This document shows positions 1-4,525 of a stretch of DNA of 5,078 nucleotides, piece after piece (positions within the stretch are counted from its first letter, which is position 1; the number at the start of each line of letters is the position of its first letter). The stretch covers positions 1-5,078 of the forward strand of contig CAJUGR010000125.1 of assembly GCA_910586285.1 (NCBI GenBank), read 5' to 3'. A model generated the notes under the pieces. The model searched no databases. It was not told the origin of the DNA and saw only the letters and a list, made by a program, of their open reading frames with translations. Origin of the DNA: an uncultured Erysipelotrichaceae bacterium. GTDB taxonomy: Bacteria; Bacillota_I; Bacilli_A; Erysipelotrichales; Erysipelotrichaceae. The position numbers were made by a program, and so were the translations under genes.

Positions 1-132
1 TTTCCCGTATAACGAGGAATCTAATGAATAGGCTTGTGCTGAAGCTGCATTCATATTGTAATCATAATACGTATACGCTACTGTAATCGTTCCTATCATT
101 GCAAATAACGCTATGAAACATCTCTTCCACAT
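1..132 (-). CDS. Exported protein with signal peptide, N-terminal part only
   Basis: The first 44 codons of a leftward gene lie here; the rest is beyond the left edge. The translation starts MWKRC, continues with a hydrophobic stretch (about residues 5-23) and then an Ala/Ser-rich polar region with ASA-Q near residues 30-33. This is the layout of a Sec signal peptide with a possible signal peptidase I site, although an uncleaved membrane anchor is possible. The start ATG (132-130) follows a purine-rich ribosome binding site, AGAGGAAGG, at normal spacing, and no other nearby start fits. The mature protein is not visible, so function is unknown. It lies directly downstream of, and in the same direction as, the sigma factor gene, with its own promoter candidates and a terminator-like hairpin in its leader. 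Confidence 0.75.
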   Translation of the reverse strand, partial: MWKRCFIALFAMIGTITVAYTYYDYNMNAASAQAYSLDSSLYGK

Positions 133-177
133 ATACCTTCCTCTTTCCTTTTTCCTCATTCGCCAAGAAATGATATC

Positions 178-203
178 AAAAAGAGAACTCAAACTGAGTC
201 CCC
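178..203 (-). terminator. Intrinsic terminator-like hairpin in the leader of the exported-protein gene
   Basis: On the minus strand GGGGACTC (203-196) pairs with GAGTTCTC (190-183): eight pairs, two of them G-T. The loop is 5 nt and five T follow (182-178). This is a canonical intrinsic terminator shape, placed about 46 nt before the start codon at 132. It could stop read-through from the sigma gene or act as an attenuator. The interval between it and the start codon has only a lone TATCAT (175-170) and no matching -35, so the gene's promoter most likely lies upstream of the hairpin. Confidence 0.55.
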
Positions 204-221
204 TCCCTGTTTTACAACGTT

Positions 222-248
222 GACGACAGTTATATATTCAATGTTCAA
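222..248 (-). promoter_or_regulatory. Candidate ECF-sigma promoter of the exported-protein gene
   Basis: On the minus strand TTGAAC (248-243) is separated by exactly 17 nt from CGTC (225-222). Promoters of Bacillus-type ECF sigma factors typically carry an AAC-containing -35 (TGAAAC) and CGTC or CGTA at -10 with 16-17 nt between. The -35 matches 4 of 6 and retains the AAC core. Transcription would begin near 215, shortly before the hairpin at 203-183. A sigma-A-like TATATA (236-231) overlaps the spacer, so the assignment is not unique. The site lies downstream of an ECF-like sigma gene, which makes that protein the obvious candidate regulator. Confidence 0.4.
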
Positions 249-330
249 AATTTCTTAAAATTTTTTTAAACTTTTTTACGATGATGATTCCATCGCAATT
301 CCAGCATTGTTTTGATTCATTTCTGTTTTA

Positions 331-359
331 ATTATACAGCATTTTTTAAGTAAAATCAT
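331..359 (-). promoter_or_regulatory. Possible sigma-A promoter, distal
   Basis: A perfect TATAAT (336-331, minus strand) has a weak -35, ATGATT, 17 nt upstream (359-354). It lies after the sigma gene's terminator and would give the exported-protein gene a leader of about 190 nt that includes the terminator-like hairpin. The good -10 and poor -35 make it tentative. Confidence 0.3.
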
Positions 360-380
360 TAAGAAAATATTGCCAATAAT

Positions 381-423
381 AAAAAATGTTGTGTTTTTGT
401 CATAAATGGGTGAAAACACAACA
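381..423 (-). terminator. Intrinsic terminator of the sigma factor gene
   Basis: TGTTGTGTTTT (423-413 on the minus strand) pairs perfectly over 11 bp with AAAACACAACA (397-387), around a 15-nt loop. Six T follow directly (386-381). It begins 12 nt after the sigma gene's stop codon. The stem is AT-rich, so it may be leaky. Confidence 0.7.
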
Positions 424-435
424 CAATTTCGACGC

Positions 436-1446
436 TTAACGATTCAGAGCTTCTTCATACATAGTTATCCAGCCTTGATTCGCAAGTAATCGAATATAAG
501 CATTATCCCTGCTCTTTAGCTTACGGCAATCATCATAAACACTCAATAATTGTTCACGGGTCTTGTTTTCCATATCCGATCGGGTTGCCGCAAAATCCAT
601 TAAATGGAAATAAGCATCTCGATATTCGGTATTACGATCCGATGACAAAGTTTGTTCGTTGGTCGGATGATGATTCTGCATTTGGGTATAAACGTATGCG
701 GCTCCGCCGATGGAAATTGCCAGCGACAGTCCCAACGCTGCAATGTGATGTCCTTTATCTTGAAAGCGAAGTGATATCAATGGTGCCACTCTTGGCTTGC
801 AGTGTTGATACGCAAAGAGAAAAGCAGCGATCACCGCAGCATCAATACTCTCGAAGTTCAATGGCTGATTCTTCTCTTTCAGGTTATGATTTTCTACCAT
901 GCCCCGTAACATATCTTTCGCATAATGCAGACGGCTTTTCACCGTTCCTTCCGATATTTGCATTACCTCGGCAATTTCCTGTAACGATAAATCACCAAAA
1001 AATTTCAGCAATAATACTTCCTTTTGTGAAGTCGGTAATTGATCAATAAAAGAATGCAGCAATGCCTTGTCATTATCAAAATGCATCTGTTTCTCTGGTA
1101 ACATATACCGCCGTTTTTCTGTCTGACTATTTTTCAGATAGGCATTATCACTATCATAATTATCATATTTATTCTTTTTAAACAAATCTTTGCATTTGGA
1201 AACAGTGACAGCATTCAACCATGCTTTAAAACGATCTTTATCGCGTATAGCTTTAGCACCTCGTTTGACTTTAATGAATGTTTCCTGCATAACATCTTTG
1301 GCATCCGCATCATTATGACACATTTCATAGGCGATATAATAGACCAATTTGTAATAGCGATCATAGAGTTCGTTAAATGCTTCTTCTTCCTGTTCCAATA
1401 AGGTGAGCAGTTGGGCATCATCCATCGCAGCATATTGTTTATTCAT
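436..1446 (-). CDS. ECF-like sigma-70 factor with C-terminal membrane anchor and extracytoplasmic tail
   Basis: RNA polymerase sigma factor, 336 residues. Region 2 spans about residues 23-90, with the core-binding helix around DAKDVMQETFIKV. Region 4 spans about 127-182, with the promoter-binding helix-turn-helix LSLQEIAEVMQISEGTVKSR. Typical ECF factors end near residue 180-190. This one continues with a linker, one hydrophobic segment (about 235-254, rich in Ala, Ile, Leu and Gly) and a polar tail of about 82 residues predicted to lie outside the membrane. ECF factors with C-terminal extensions are known; tethering suggests direct sensing or release by proteolysis, which is inference. The start ATG is preceded by AAAGGCTGTGAT, a split match to the full 16S anti-Shine-Dalgarno tail. 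Promoter (1499-1471) and terminator (423-381) make it a single-gene unit. No separate anti-sigma gene is visible; the extension may take that role. Confidence 0.9.
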   Translation of the reverse strand: MNKQYAAMDDAQLLTLLEQEEEAFNELYDRYYKLVYYIAYEMCHNDADAKDVMQETFIKVKRGAKAIRDKDRFKAWLNAVTVSKCKDLFKKNKYDNYDSDNAYLKNSQTEKRRYMLPEKQMHFDNDKALLHSFIDQLPTSQKEVLLLKFFGDLSLQEIAEVMQISEGTVKSRLHYAKDMLRGMVENHNLKEKNQPLNFESIDAAVIAAFLFAYQHCKPRVAPLISLRFQDKGHHIAALGLSLAISIGGAAYVYTQMQNHHPTNEQTLSSDRNTEYRDAYFHLMDFAATRSDMENKTREQLLSVYDDCRKLKSRDNAYIRLLANQGWITMYEEALNR

Positions 1447-1470
1447 AATTTCATCACAGCCTTTAATTTT

Positions 1471-1499
1471 ATGTTACTTTATTATTGTAAAATAGTCAA
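1471..1499 (-). promoter_or_regulatory. Sigma-A promoter of the sigma factor gene
   Basis: TTGACT (1499-1494) and TAACAT (1476-1471) on the minus strand are separated by 17 nt; the -35 matches 5 of 6 and the -10 4 of 6. Transcription would start near 1464, leaving a leader of under 20 nt that is essentially just the ribosome binding site. I find no ECF-type AAC/CGTC pair here, so the sequence gives no sign of autoregulation. Confidence 0.65.
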
Positions 1500-1575
1500 C
1501 ATAAAAAAGCAAAAGATAAAGAGATTTTATAATTTCACAAATCGTTTTACTTATTTGTTCTCCCTCTTACCCTAT

Positions 1576-1603
1576 AAGGAAAAGGCAGTTGTTACCCTGC
1601 CCT
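1576..1603 (-). terminator. Weak terminator-like hairpin upstream of the sigma gene
   Basis: On the minus strand AGGGCAG (1603-1597) pairs with CTGCCTT (1588-1582), seven pairs including one G-T, around an 8-nt loop. It is followed by an imperfect T-rich run (TTCCTTAT). It could end leftward transcripts from the small membrane-peptide gene before the sigma promoter. Confidence 0.35.
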
Positions 1604-1728
1604 ATATGTTTCATATGATAAATAATGCTTATATTGCTTGTTGTAATTGATACCTACATGGAAGCTGCACCGACAAGAAAGGACGTTATCACACGAATCA
1701 TTCAACAGTACTTTATTGTTTTTCAATC

Positions 1729-1743
1729 ATCATTGCCAATGAT
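1729..1743. repeat. 15-bp palindrome, operator-like
   Basis: ATCATTG-C-CAATGAT is a perfect dyad with 7-bp arms and a single central base. No T-tract follows on either strand, so it is not an intrinsic terminator. It lies about 160 nt beyond the 3' end of the small peptide gene and 230 nt upstream of the sigma promoter, with no promoter I would trust beside it. Confidence 0.4.
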
Positions 1744-1904
1744 ACGAAATGTAAGATACACGCATCAGCAACCTTTTCACAATTATTATTTCGAATGATT
1801 ATTTGGATGAAAATGATAACAGGGGAGATTCAACCAAAGAAAAAGAGTCATCTCATTCCCCGGGAAATATACAAATATTGGATGATTAAGAAGCATCTAC
1901 CTTT

Positions 1905-1994
1905 TCACTCATGATCTTTATGGAAAATCAAATAAAGATAATAAATAAAATGAGCAGTGGCACAGATAGCCAATAAACCGAAGATAATCGCCAT
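1905..1994 (-). CDS. Small single-pass membrane peptide, 29 residues
   Basis: ATG (1994-1992) is preceded by AAGGAGG with 7-nt spacing, among the best ribosome binding sites in the window, and the frame closes with TGA at 1907-1905. The peptide is almost one hydrophobic helix: residues 2-24 include IIFGLLAICATAHFIYYLY, and it ends in a short charged tail, HKDHE. The expected form is a bitopic inner-membrane peptide with the tail in the cytoplasm. Function is unknown. In size and shape it resembles KdpF-type accessory subunits or small hydrophobic toxins of type I toxin-antitoxin systems, but no kdp genes are near and no clear antitoxin RNA overlaps it. It stands alone, with a promoter candidate at 2086-2058 and no strong terminator directly after it. 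Confidence 0.65.
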   Translation of the reverse strand: MAIIFGLLAICATAHFIYYLYLIFHKDHE

Positions 1995-2055
1995 GAACCC
2001 CCCTCCTTGTGCAATCCCGCGCTTTGATTTATAAAAGACAAGATTCTTCTTCCAT

Positions 2056-2070
2056 TCATACTATGTATGA
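2056..2070. repeat. 15-bp inverted repeat between divergent promoters
   Basis: TCATAC-TAT-GTATGA has perfect 6-bp arms. It overlaps the leftward -10 and the first bases of the rightward -35, where a dimeric repressor could block both promoters. The binding protein is unknown. Confidence 0.4.
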
Positions 2071-2086
2071 CATATGAGTTTGTCTA
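2058..2086 (-). promoter_or_regulatory. Candidate promoter of the small membrane-peptide gene
   Basis: TAGACA (2086-2081) and TAGTAT (2063-2058) on the minus strand are 17 nt apart, matching 5 of 6 and 4 of 6. The -10 lies in the dyad 2056-2070. An alternative -10, TATAAA (2033-2028), has no convincing -35. Confidence 0.4.
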
Positions 2087-2095
2087 TACTATAAT
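2067..2095 (+). promoter_or_regulatory. Rightward sigma-A promoter with no gene after it
   Basis: ATGACA (2067-2072) and a perfect TATAAT (2090-2095) are separated by 17 nt. By sequence this is one of the better promoters in the window. Transcription would start near 2102 and reach the terminator at 2139-2166 with no plausible reading frame between. Confidence 0.5.
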
Positions 2096-2101
2096 CATGT
2101 T

Positions 2102-2168
2102 GGAGAAATAACCCGTTGTACTTACCAAAGGGATAAACAAAAAGTGCCCGATCAGCGGCACTTTTTCT
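2102..2168 (+). ncRNA. Putative short RNA of about 65 nt
   Basis: This is the predicted product of the promoter at 2067-2095, ending at the hairpin AAAAAGTGCC / GGCACTTTTT. It matches no RNA family I recognise. Apart from the terminator stem, only a weak CCC/GGG pairing is visible (2112-2114 with 2130-2132). Its 3' part is antisense to the very end of the PTS permease transcript. The call rests on promoter plus terminator alone. Confidence 0.25.
2139..2166 (-). terminator. Intrinsic terminator of the PTS permease gene, bidirectional in form
   Basis: AAAAAGTGCC (2139-2148) and GGCACTTTTT (2157-2166) form a 10-bp stem around an 8-nt loop. It starts 5 nt after the permease stop codon, and on the minus strand the stem ends in TTTTTGTTT. 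The plus-strand side ends in TTTTTCT, so it can also stop rightward transcripts. Confidence 0.85.
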
Positions 2169-2170
2169 GC

Positions 2171-3346
2171 TTAGGCTTCTTTTGTGACGTTGGGCTCTGT
2201 CATCGTCTGATCGCTATCCTTGCCCAAACCGATGATATATGTTGCGATGGCTGCCACTACAAACCCGATCACTCCCGAAATCACACCATTAACAACATTC
2301 ATCATGGTGCCACCGGTATAGTTGAGAACAACCAAAAAACTGGCAACTGGTACGAGATTGTACCCGGTCAATCCTGCTATCGCCGCATAGAGCGAACCGG
2401 CAAAACCACCCAACATCATTGCGAACAGCGGTTTTTTATAACGGAAACCGATACCGTATAATCCCGGTTCCGTGACACCGCCGACCACCTGTGCAATGAC
2501 ATAACTGACCGCAAGCGAACGATCTTTCTTATCTTTTAATTTCAAAAAAGCTCCCAGACACATGCCTCCAACGGCGAAACTGGATGCGGCCATAATCGGC
2601 AGCATCACCGATTCACTGCCCGATGTCGTTACTACAACCGTCACGGTAGCGATTAACAACCAATGCAGACCACACATTATCACGAATTGCAAAATTGTCC
2701 CCAGAAGTGTGACTGTCAAAATTGTTACCAGTCCTCCGGCATTGCCCAGCGTCATAATCACTTCCGTCATATAATAGCCGATGAAATTGCCGATCGGGCC
2801 AAACATGCATAATGCCAGCGGCAACATCATCAATATTGTTAACAACGGAGTAAATACGATATCCAACGATGAAGGAATATATTTATGAAAAATCTTTTCA
2901 ATGTATGACATCATCCACACCGATAAAATGATCGGGAGAATCGTACCCGAATAATTCTGAACGGCACACGGAATCCCGAAAACCGTAAACGGTGTTTCGG
3001 AAACGGCCATATCAATCATCGTCGGATGAAGCATGATCCCGCCCAAAAGCATACCCAAAACCGGTGTTACACCAAACTGTTTGGATGCACAATAGCCGAT
3101 AACGATGGGAAAAAAGTAAAATCCCGCATCCCCGGCAAAGGTTAACAGAACATACAGATCACTCTGTGCATCAACGACTCCCAGCATATCCGGGCCTAAT
3201 ATTGACGCCAGCGTTTTTAACATGGCCGCAGTAATCAACATGGGAATCAACGGAATCAGACAACCACCCAATGCATTTAAAATCCCATTGCCGATCCGCT
3301 TCCAAACAGCCTCCTTTTTCTGATTTTCTTCCACTCTTTCATTCAT
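2171..3346 (-). CDS. PTS permease domain EIIC, glucose/sucrose/beta-glucoside superfamily, without EIIB or EIIA
   Basis: Membrane permease of a sugar phosphotransferase system, 391 residues with about ten hydrophobic segments. Family marks are GGCLIPLIPMLI near the N terminus (27-38), GDAGFYFFPIVIGY (72-85), GIMLHP (103-108), NYSGTILPIILSVW (131-144), IPSSL (157-161), GLHW with His228, the KDKKDRSL loop (271-278) and GGVTEPGLYG with Glu293. The TEP loop and the GLHW histidine correspond to sugar-binding residues in this superfamily. The pattern is closest to beta-glucoside/sucrose/trehalose permeases, but the substrate cannot be named. Those proteins normally carry an EIIB domain in front and often EIIA behind; here the protein begins where EIIC begins and ends just after it. 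GGAAGG lies 8 nt before the ATG. It follows the kinase-like gene after 269 nt and has its own promoters and terminator. Confidence 0.9.
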   Translation of the reverse strand: MNERVEENQKKEAVWKRIGNGILNALGGCLIPLIPMLITAAMLKTLASILGPDMLGVVDAQSDLYVLLTFAGDAGFYFFPIVIGYCASKQFGVTPVLGMLLGGIMLHPTMIDMAVSETPFTVFGIPCAVQNYSGTILPIILSVWMMSYIEKIFHKYIPSSLDIVFTPLLTILMMLPLALCMFGPIGNFIGYYMTEVIMTLGNAGGLVTILTVTLLGTILQFVIMCGLHWLLIATVTVVVTTSGSESVMLPIMAASSFAVGGMCLGAFLKLKDKKDRSLAVSYVIAQVVGGVTEPGLYGIGFRYKKPLFAMMLGGFAGSLYAAIAGLTGYNLVPVASFLVVLNYTGGTMMNVVNGVISGVIGFVVAAIATYIIGLGKDSDQTMTEPNVTKEA

Positions 3347-3388
3347 ATTTTCATCCTTCCCTTCTCTTTATGACAAAAAAACACAGCC

Positions 3389-3399
3389 GTTGTGACAAC
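3389..3399. promoter_or_regulatory. Operator-like dyad at the predicted start site of the permease promoter
   Basis: GTTGT-G-ACAAC is a perfect 11-bp dyad. It covers the position where transcription from the -10 at 3408-3403 would begin (near 3396), a classic repressor position. GntR-type sugar regulators often bind TTGT...ACAA dyads, but the family here is a guess. Confidence 0.35.
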
Positions 3400-3402
3400 T
3401 GT

Positions 3403-3411
3403 ATTTTATCA
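3403..3411 (-). promoter_or_regulatory. Proximal extended -10 promoter of the permease gene
   Basis: TGATAAAAT on the minus strand (3411-3403) is an extended -10 element (TG-N-TAAAAT). The -35 position has no good hexamer, which extended -10 promoters tolerate. It would give a leader of about 50 nt with the ribosome binding site GGAAGG. Confidence 0.4.
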
Positions 3412-3424
3412 TCCGTATTCATAA

Positions 3425-3438
3425 TGAAATAAATTTCA
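3425..3438. repeat. 14-bp inverted repeat at the -35 position of the proximal permease promoter
   Basis: TGAAAT-AA-ATTTCA has perfect 6-bp arms. It is centred about 35 nt before the predicted start site of the proximal promoter, so a bound regulator could block or help polymerase. It is AT-rich, so chance is a real alternative. Confidence 0.3.
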
Positions 3439-3446
3439 AGATTCGC

Positions 3447-3513
3447 AAAAAAGCCATGTTCCTTTGCGTCATAAAAACATCGTTCCCGTTCGTTCGCTTC
3501 TTTTTCATGGCTT
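3447..3513 (-). promoter_or_regulatory. Possible attenuator in the long permease leader
   Basis: On the minus strand AAGCCATG (3513-3506) is the exact complement of CATGGCTT (3458-3451), which runs straight into TTTT (3450-3447), giving a terminator-like stem. A competing hairpin uses CGCAAAGG (3468-3461) with TTTTTGCG (3451-3444 on the minus strand), which shares the second arm, so the two structures exclude each other. The 47-nt loop of the first stem is long for an intrinsic terminator. It can act only on transcripts from the distal promoter (3586-3558). Confidence 0.25.
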
Positions 3514-3531
3514 GACCACGCATGCTTCCAT
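3505..3531 (-). CDS. Possible leader peptide, 8 residues
   Basis: ATG (3531-3529) follows AAAGGTGAG, a usable though close ribosome binding site about 20 nt after the predicted start of the distal permease promoter. The frame encodes MEACVVKP and stops at TGA (3507-3505). That stop lies in the first arm of the terminator-like stem (3513-3506), so a ribosome ending there would cover the arm. An alternative 61-codon frame from GTG at 3536 spans the leader to 3351, but its start lies inside the binding-site sequence and the product resembles nothing known. Confidence 0.2.
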   Translation of the reverse strand: MEACVVKP

Positions 3532-3557
3532 CTCACCTTTCACTCTTCTTCATTCCT

Positions 3558-3586
3558 ATCATATCACACTTTCACACAAAACGCAA
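3558..3586 (-). promoter_or_regulatory. Distal promoter of the permease gene
   Basis: TTGCGT (3586-3581) and TATGAT (3563-3558) on the minus strand are separated by 17 nt. The -10 is preceded by TGA, making it an extended -10. Transcription would start near 3551 and give a leader of about 205 nt. It lies 30 nt after the stop codon of the kinase-like gene, in an interval where I see no terminator for that gene. Confidence 0.6.
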
Positions 3587-3615
3587 TTTTCATAGTCATT
3601 ATGCTTTTTTGAGCC

Positions 3616-4248
3616 TTATTTATTCAAATTTGAATCCTTTTCCTGAAGCGCTGCCTGAATCAAAGCTACACAGCCATCAATGCCAAAAATCCCGGAATCC
3701 AAGACGAGATCATAATAGGCTGCCTCGCCCCATTTACGATCGGTATAATACTCATAATAATTGGCGCGGCGCTTATCGATTTTACGAATGCCACTCTCGA
3801 TATTACGTTCATCCATCGCATAAACATGAATCGCCCGCTCCTTTCTTGTCCGGATGTCTGCATGGATAAAGACTGACAGCGTATCCGTTCGATTTCGTAA
3901 AACATAATCTGCACAGCGCCCCACAATGATGCACGATCCCTGCTCAGCGATATGTTCAATTGTCTCTGATTGAACCGCAAATAAGCGATCATTTATCGAC
4001 ATTTCGGATATAGATGTAATCGATGAACCAAGGGTAAAGCCAATCGCTCCCAACAGATAATAACCACGGCTGCTACAAAACTCTTCATCCTCGAACAGAT
4101 CTTCGTTAATCCCGCTTTCTTTAGCAGCCAATTCGATTAATTCACGATCATAAAATGGAATATTTAATTCCTTTGCGAGTTTTTCTGCAATTTCTTTGCC
4201 ACCGCTGCCGAATTGTCGGCTAATGGTAATAATGGTTTGACCACTCAT
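3616..4248 (-). CDS. Cytidylate-kinase-like P-loop protein
   Basis: A 210-residue cytosolic protein of the cytidylate-kinase-like family, a P-loop NTPase group related to CMP kinase. Visible marks are the opening ITISRQFGSGGKEIAEKLA (7-25) with the nucleotide-binding loop GSGGKEI, FYDRELIELAAKESG (32-46) in the NMP-binding region, the second core strand and turn CIIVGRCADYVL (106-117), basic residues in RTRKERAI (133-140), KIDKRRANYYEYYTDRKWG (156-174) and the C-terminal YDLVLDSGIFGID (179-191). Length and motif order fit the complete family. It differs from the essential cytidylate kinase Cmk, and the true substrate of this family is largely unsettled, so I assign no reaction. AAAGGAGG lies 7 nt before the ATG. 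Promoter at 4303-4275; no clear terminator follows, so some transcripts may continue into the permease gene. Confidence 0.85.
   Translation of the reverse strand: MSGQTIITISRQFGSGGKEIAEKLAKELNIPFYDRELIELAAKESGINEDLFEDEEFCSSRGYYLLGAIGFTLGSSITSISEMSINDRLFAVQSETIEHIAEQGSCIIVGRCADYVLRNRTDTLSVFIHADIRTRKERAIHVYAMDERNIESGIRKIDKRRANYYEYYTDRKWGEAAYYDLVLDSGIFGIDGCVALIQAALQEKDSNLNK
3622..3635. repeat. 14-bp perfect palindrome at the 3' end of the kinase-like gene
   Basis: ATTCAAATTTGAAT lies within the last codons of the gene (the SNLN part of the C terminus). It has no loop or T-tract of terminator type. The AT-rich coding sequence could explain it by chance. Confidence 0.3.
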
Positions 4249-4274
4249 GCGCGTACCTCCTTTACACTACTACC

Positions 4275-4303
4275 ATTATACACATAAAAATCTTTCGGCA
4301 CAA
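4275..4303 (-). promoter_or_regulatory. Sigma-A promoter of the kinase-like gene
   Basis: A perfect TATAAT (4280-4275) lies 17 nt after TTGTGC (4303-4298; 3 of 6) on the minus strand. Transcription would start near 4268, giving a leader of about 20 nt that holds the AAAGGAGG site. Confidence 0.6.
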
Positions 4304-4449
4304 TAAAAGTGATGAAGGAAAACAATTTCTCAACGCACGATCAATAACAAAACAAGTTCATTGTCCTAAGTCACAAAAACCGATCAAATGACGCTCGGCA
4401 ATGAATGTAAAAACGATGAGAAATGTTAGAGAGAAATGAGGGAAATCCA

Positions 4450-4478
4450 TTGACATTAAGCTTTGCATTGCTTAAAAT
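4450..4478 (+). promoter_or_regulatory. Consensus sigma-A promoter of the EIIA gene
   Basis: TTGACA (4450-4455, perfect) and TAAAAT (4473-4478, 5 of 6) are separated by 17 nt. A second overlapping pair, TTGCAT (4463-4468) and TAAAAT (4487-4492) with 18 nt between, is possible. Transcription from the first would start near 4485, giving a leader of about 40 nt. Two copies of GAGAAATG (4418-4425, 4431-4438) lie in the purine-rich stretch upstream. Confidence 0.75.
4456..4475. promoter_or_regulatory. Operator-like inverted repeat inside the EIIA promoter
   Basis: TTAAGC-N8-GCTTAA has perfect 6-bp arms. It fills the spacer between -35 and -10 and overlaps the first bases of the -10. A dimeric repressor bound here would exclude polymerase. 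The cognate regulator is not in the window. Confidence 0.45.
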
Positions 4479-4525
4479 GTTCTTGGTAAAATACATCCTA
4501 TCATTCACCCCGAGGAGGCTATTCT

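Larger units (their letters stand above)
1447..1904. other. Gene-poor interval without a recognisable gene
   Basis: This 458-nt stretch holds the sigma promoter, a weak terminator-like hairpin (1603-1576) and a 15-bp palindrome (1729-1743). Two short rightward reading frames (1658-1798, 46 codons; 1807-1914, 35 codons) lack ribosome binding sites and resemble nothing I know. It may be the 3' untranslated region of the small membrane-peptide transcript plus decayed sequence. Confidence 0.5.

Noticed and set aside
585..1049. 154-codon rightward reading frame
   Set aside because: It is antisense to the sigma factor gene, has no ribosome binding site and its product resembles no family; it is a shadow of the real frame.
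1855..1867. CCCGGG-centred dyad TTCCC-C-GGGAA as terminator of the small peptide gene
   Set aside because: The arms are only 5 bp with a single-base centre, which cannot form a proper hairpin, and no T-tract follows it directly.
1658..1914. Two consecutive short rightward frames (46 and 35 codons) that could be a frameshifted gene
   Set aside because: No ribosome binding site, no recognisable domain, and the second overlaps the 3' end of the better supported small membrane-peptide gene. The first has a vaguely regulator-like N terminus but not enough to call.
3351..3536. 61-codon leftward frame filling the permease leader
   Set aside because: Its GTG start lies within the purine-rich binding-site sequence of another start, the product is unlike any family, and the leader carries promoter and dyad elements in the same DNA. 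Kept only as an alternative in the leader-peptide entry.
3347..3615. Search for an EIIB domain or a BglG/LicT-type antiterminator target upstream of the permease
   Set aside because: No phosphocysteine motif in any frame, and no sequence resembling the conserved RNA antiterminator element overlapping the candidate terminator stem.
4249..4525. CcpA catabolite-repression (cre) site around 4405-4420
   Set aside because: TGTAAAAACGATGA looks similar at first sight, but the central CG is two bases out of register with the cre consensus.
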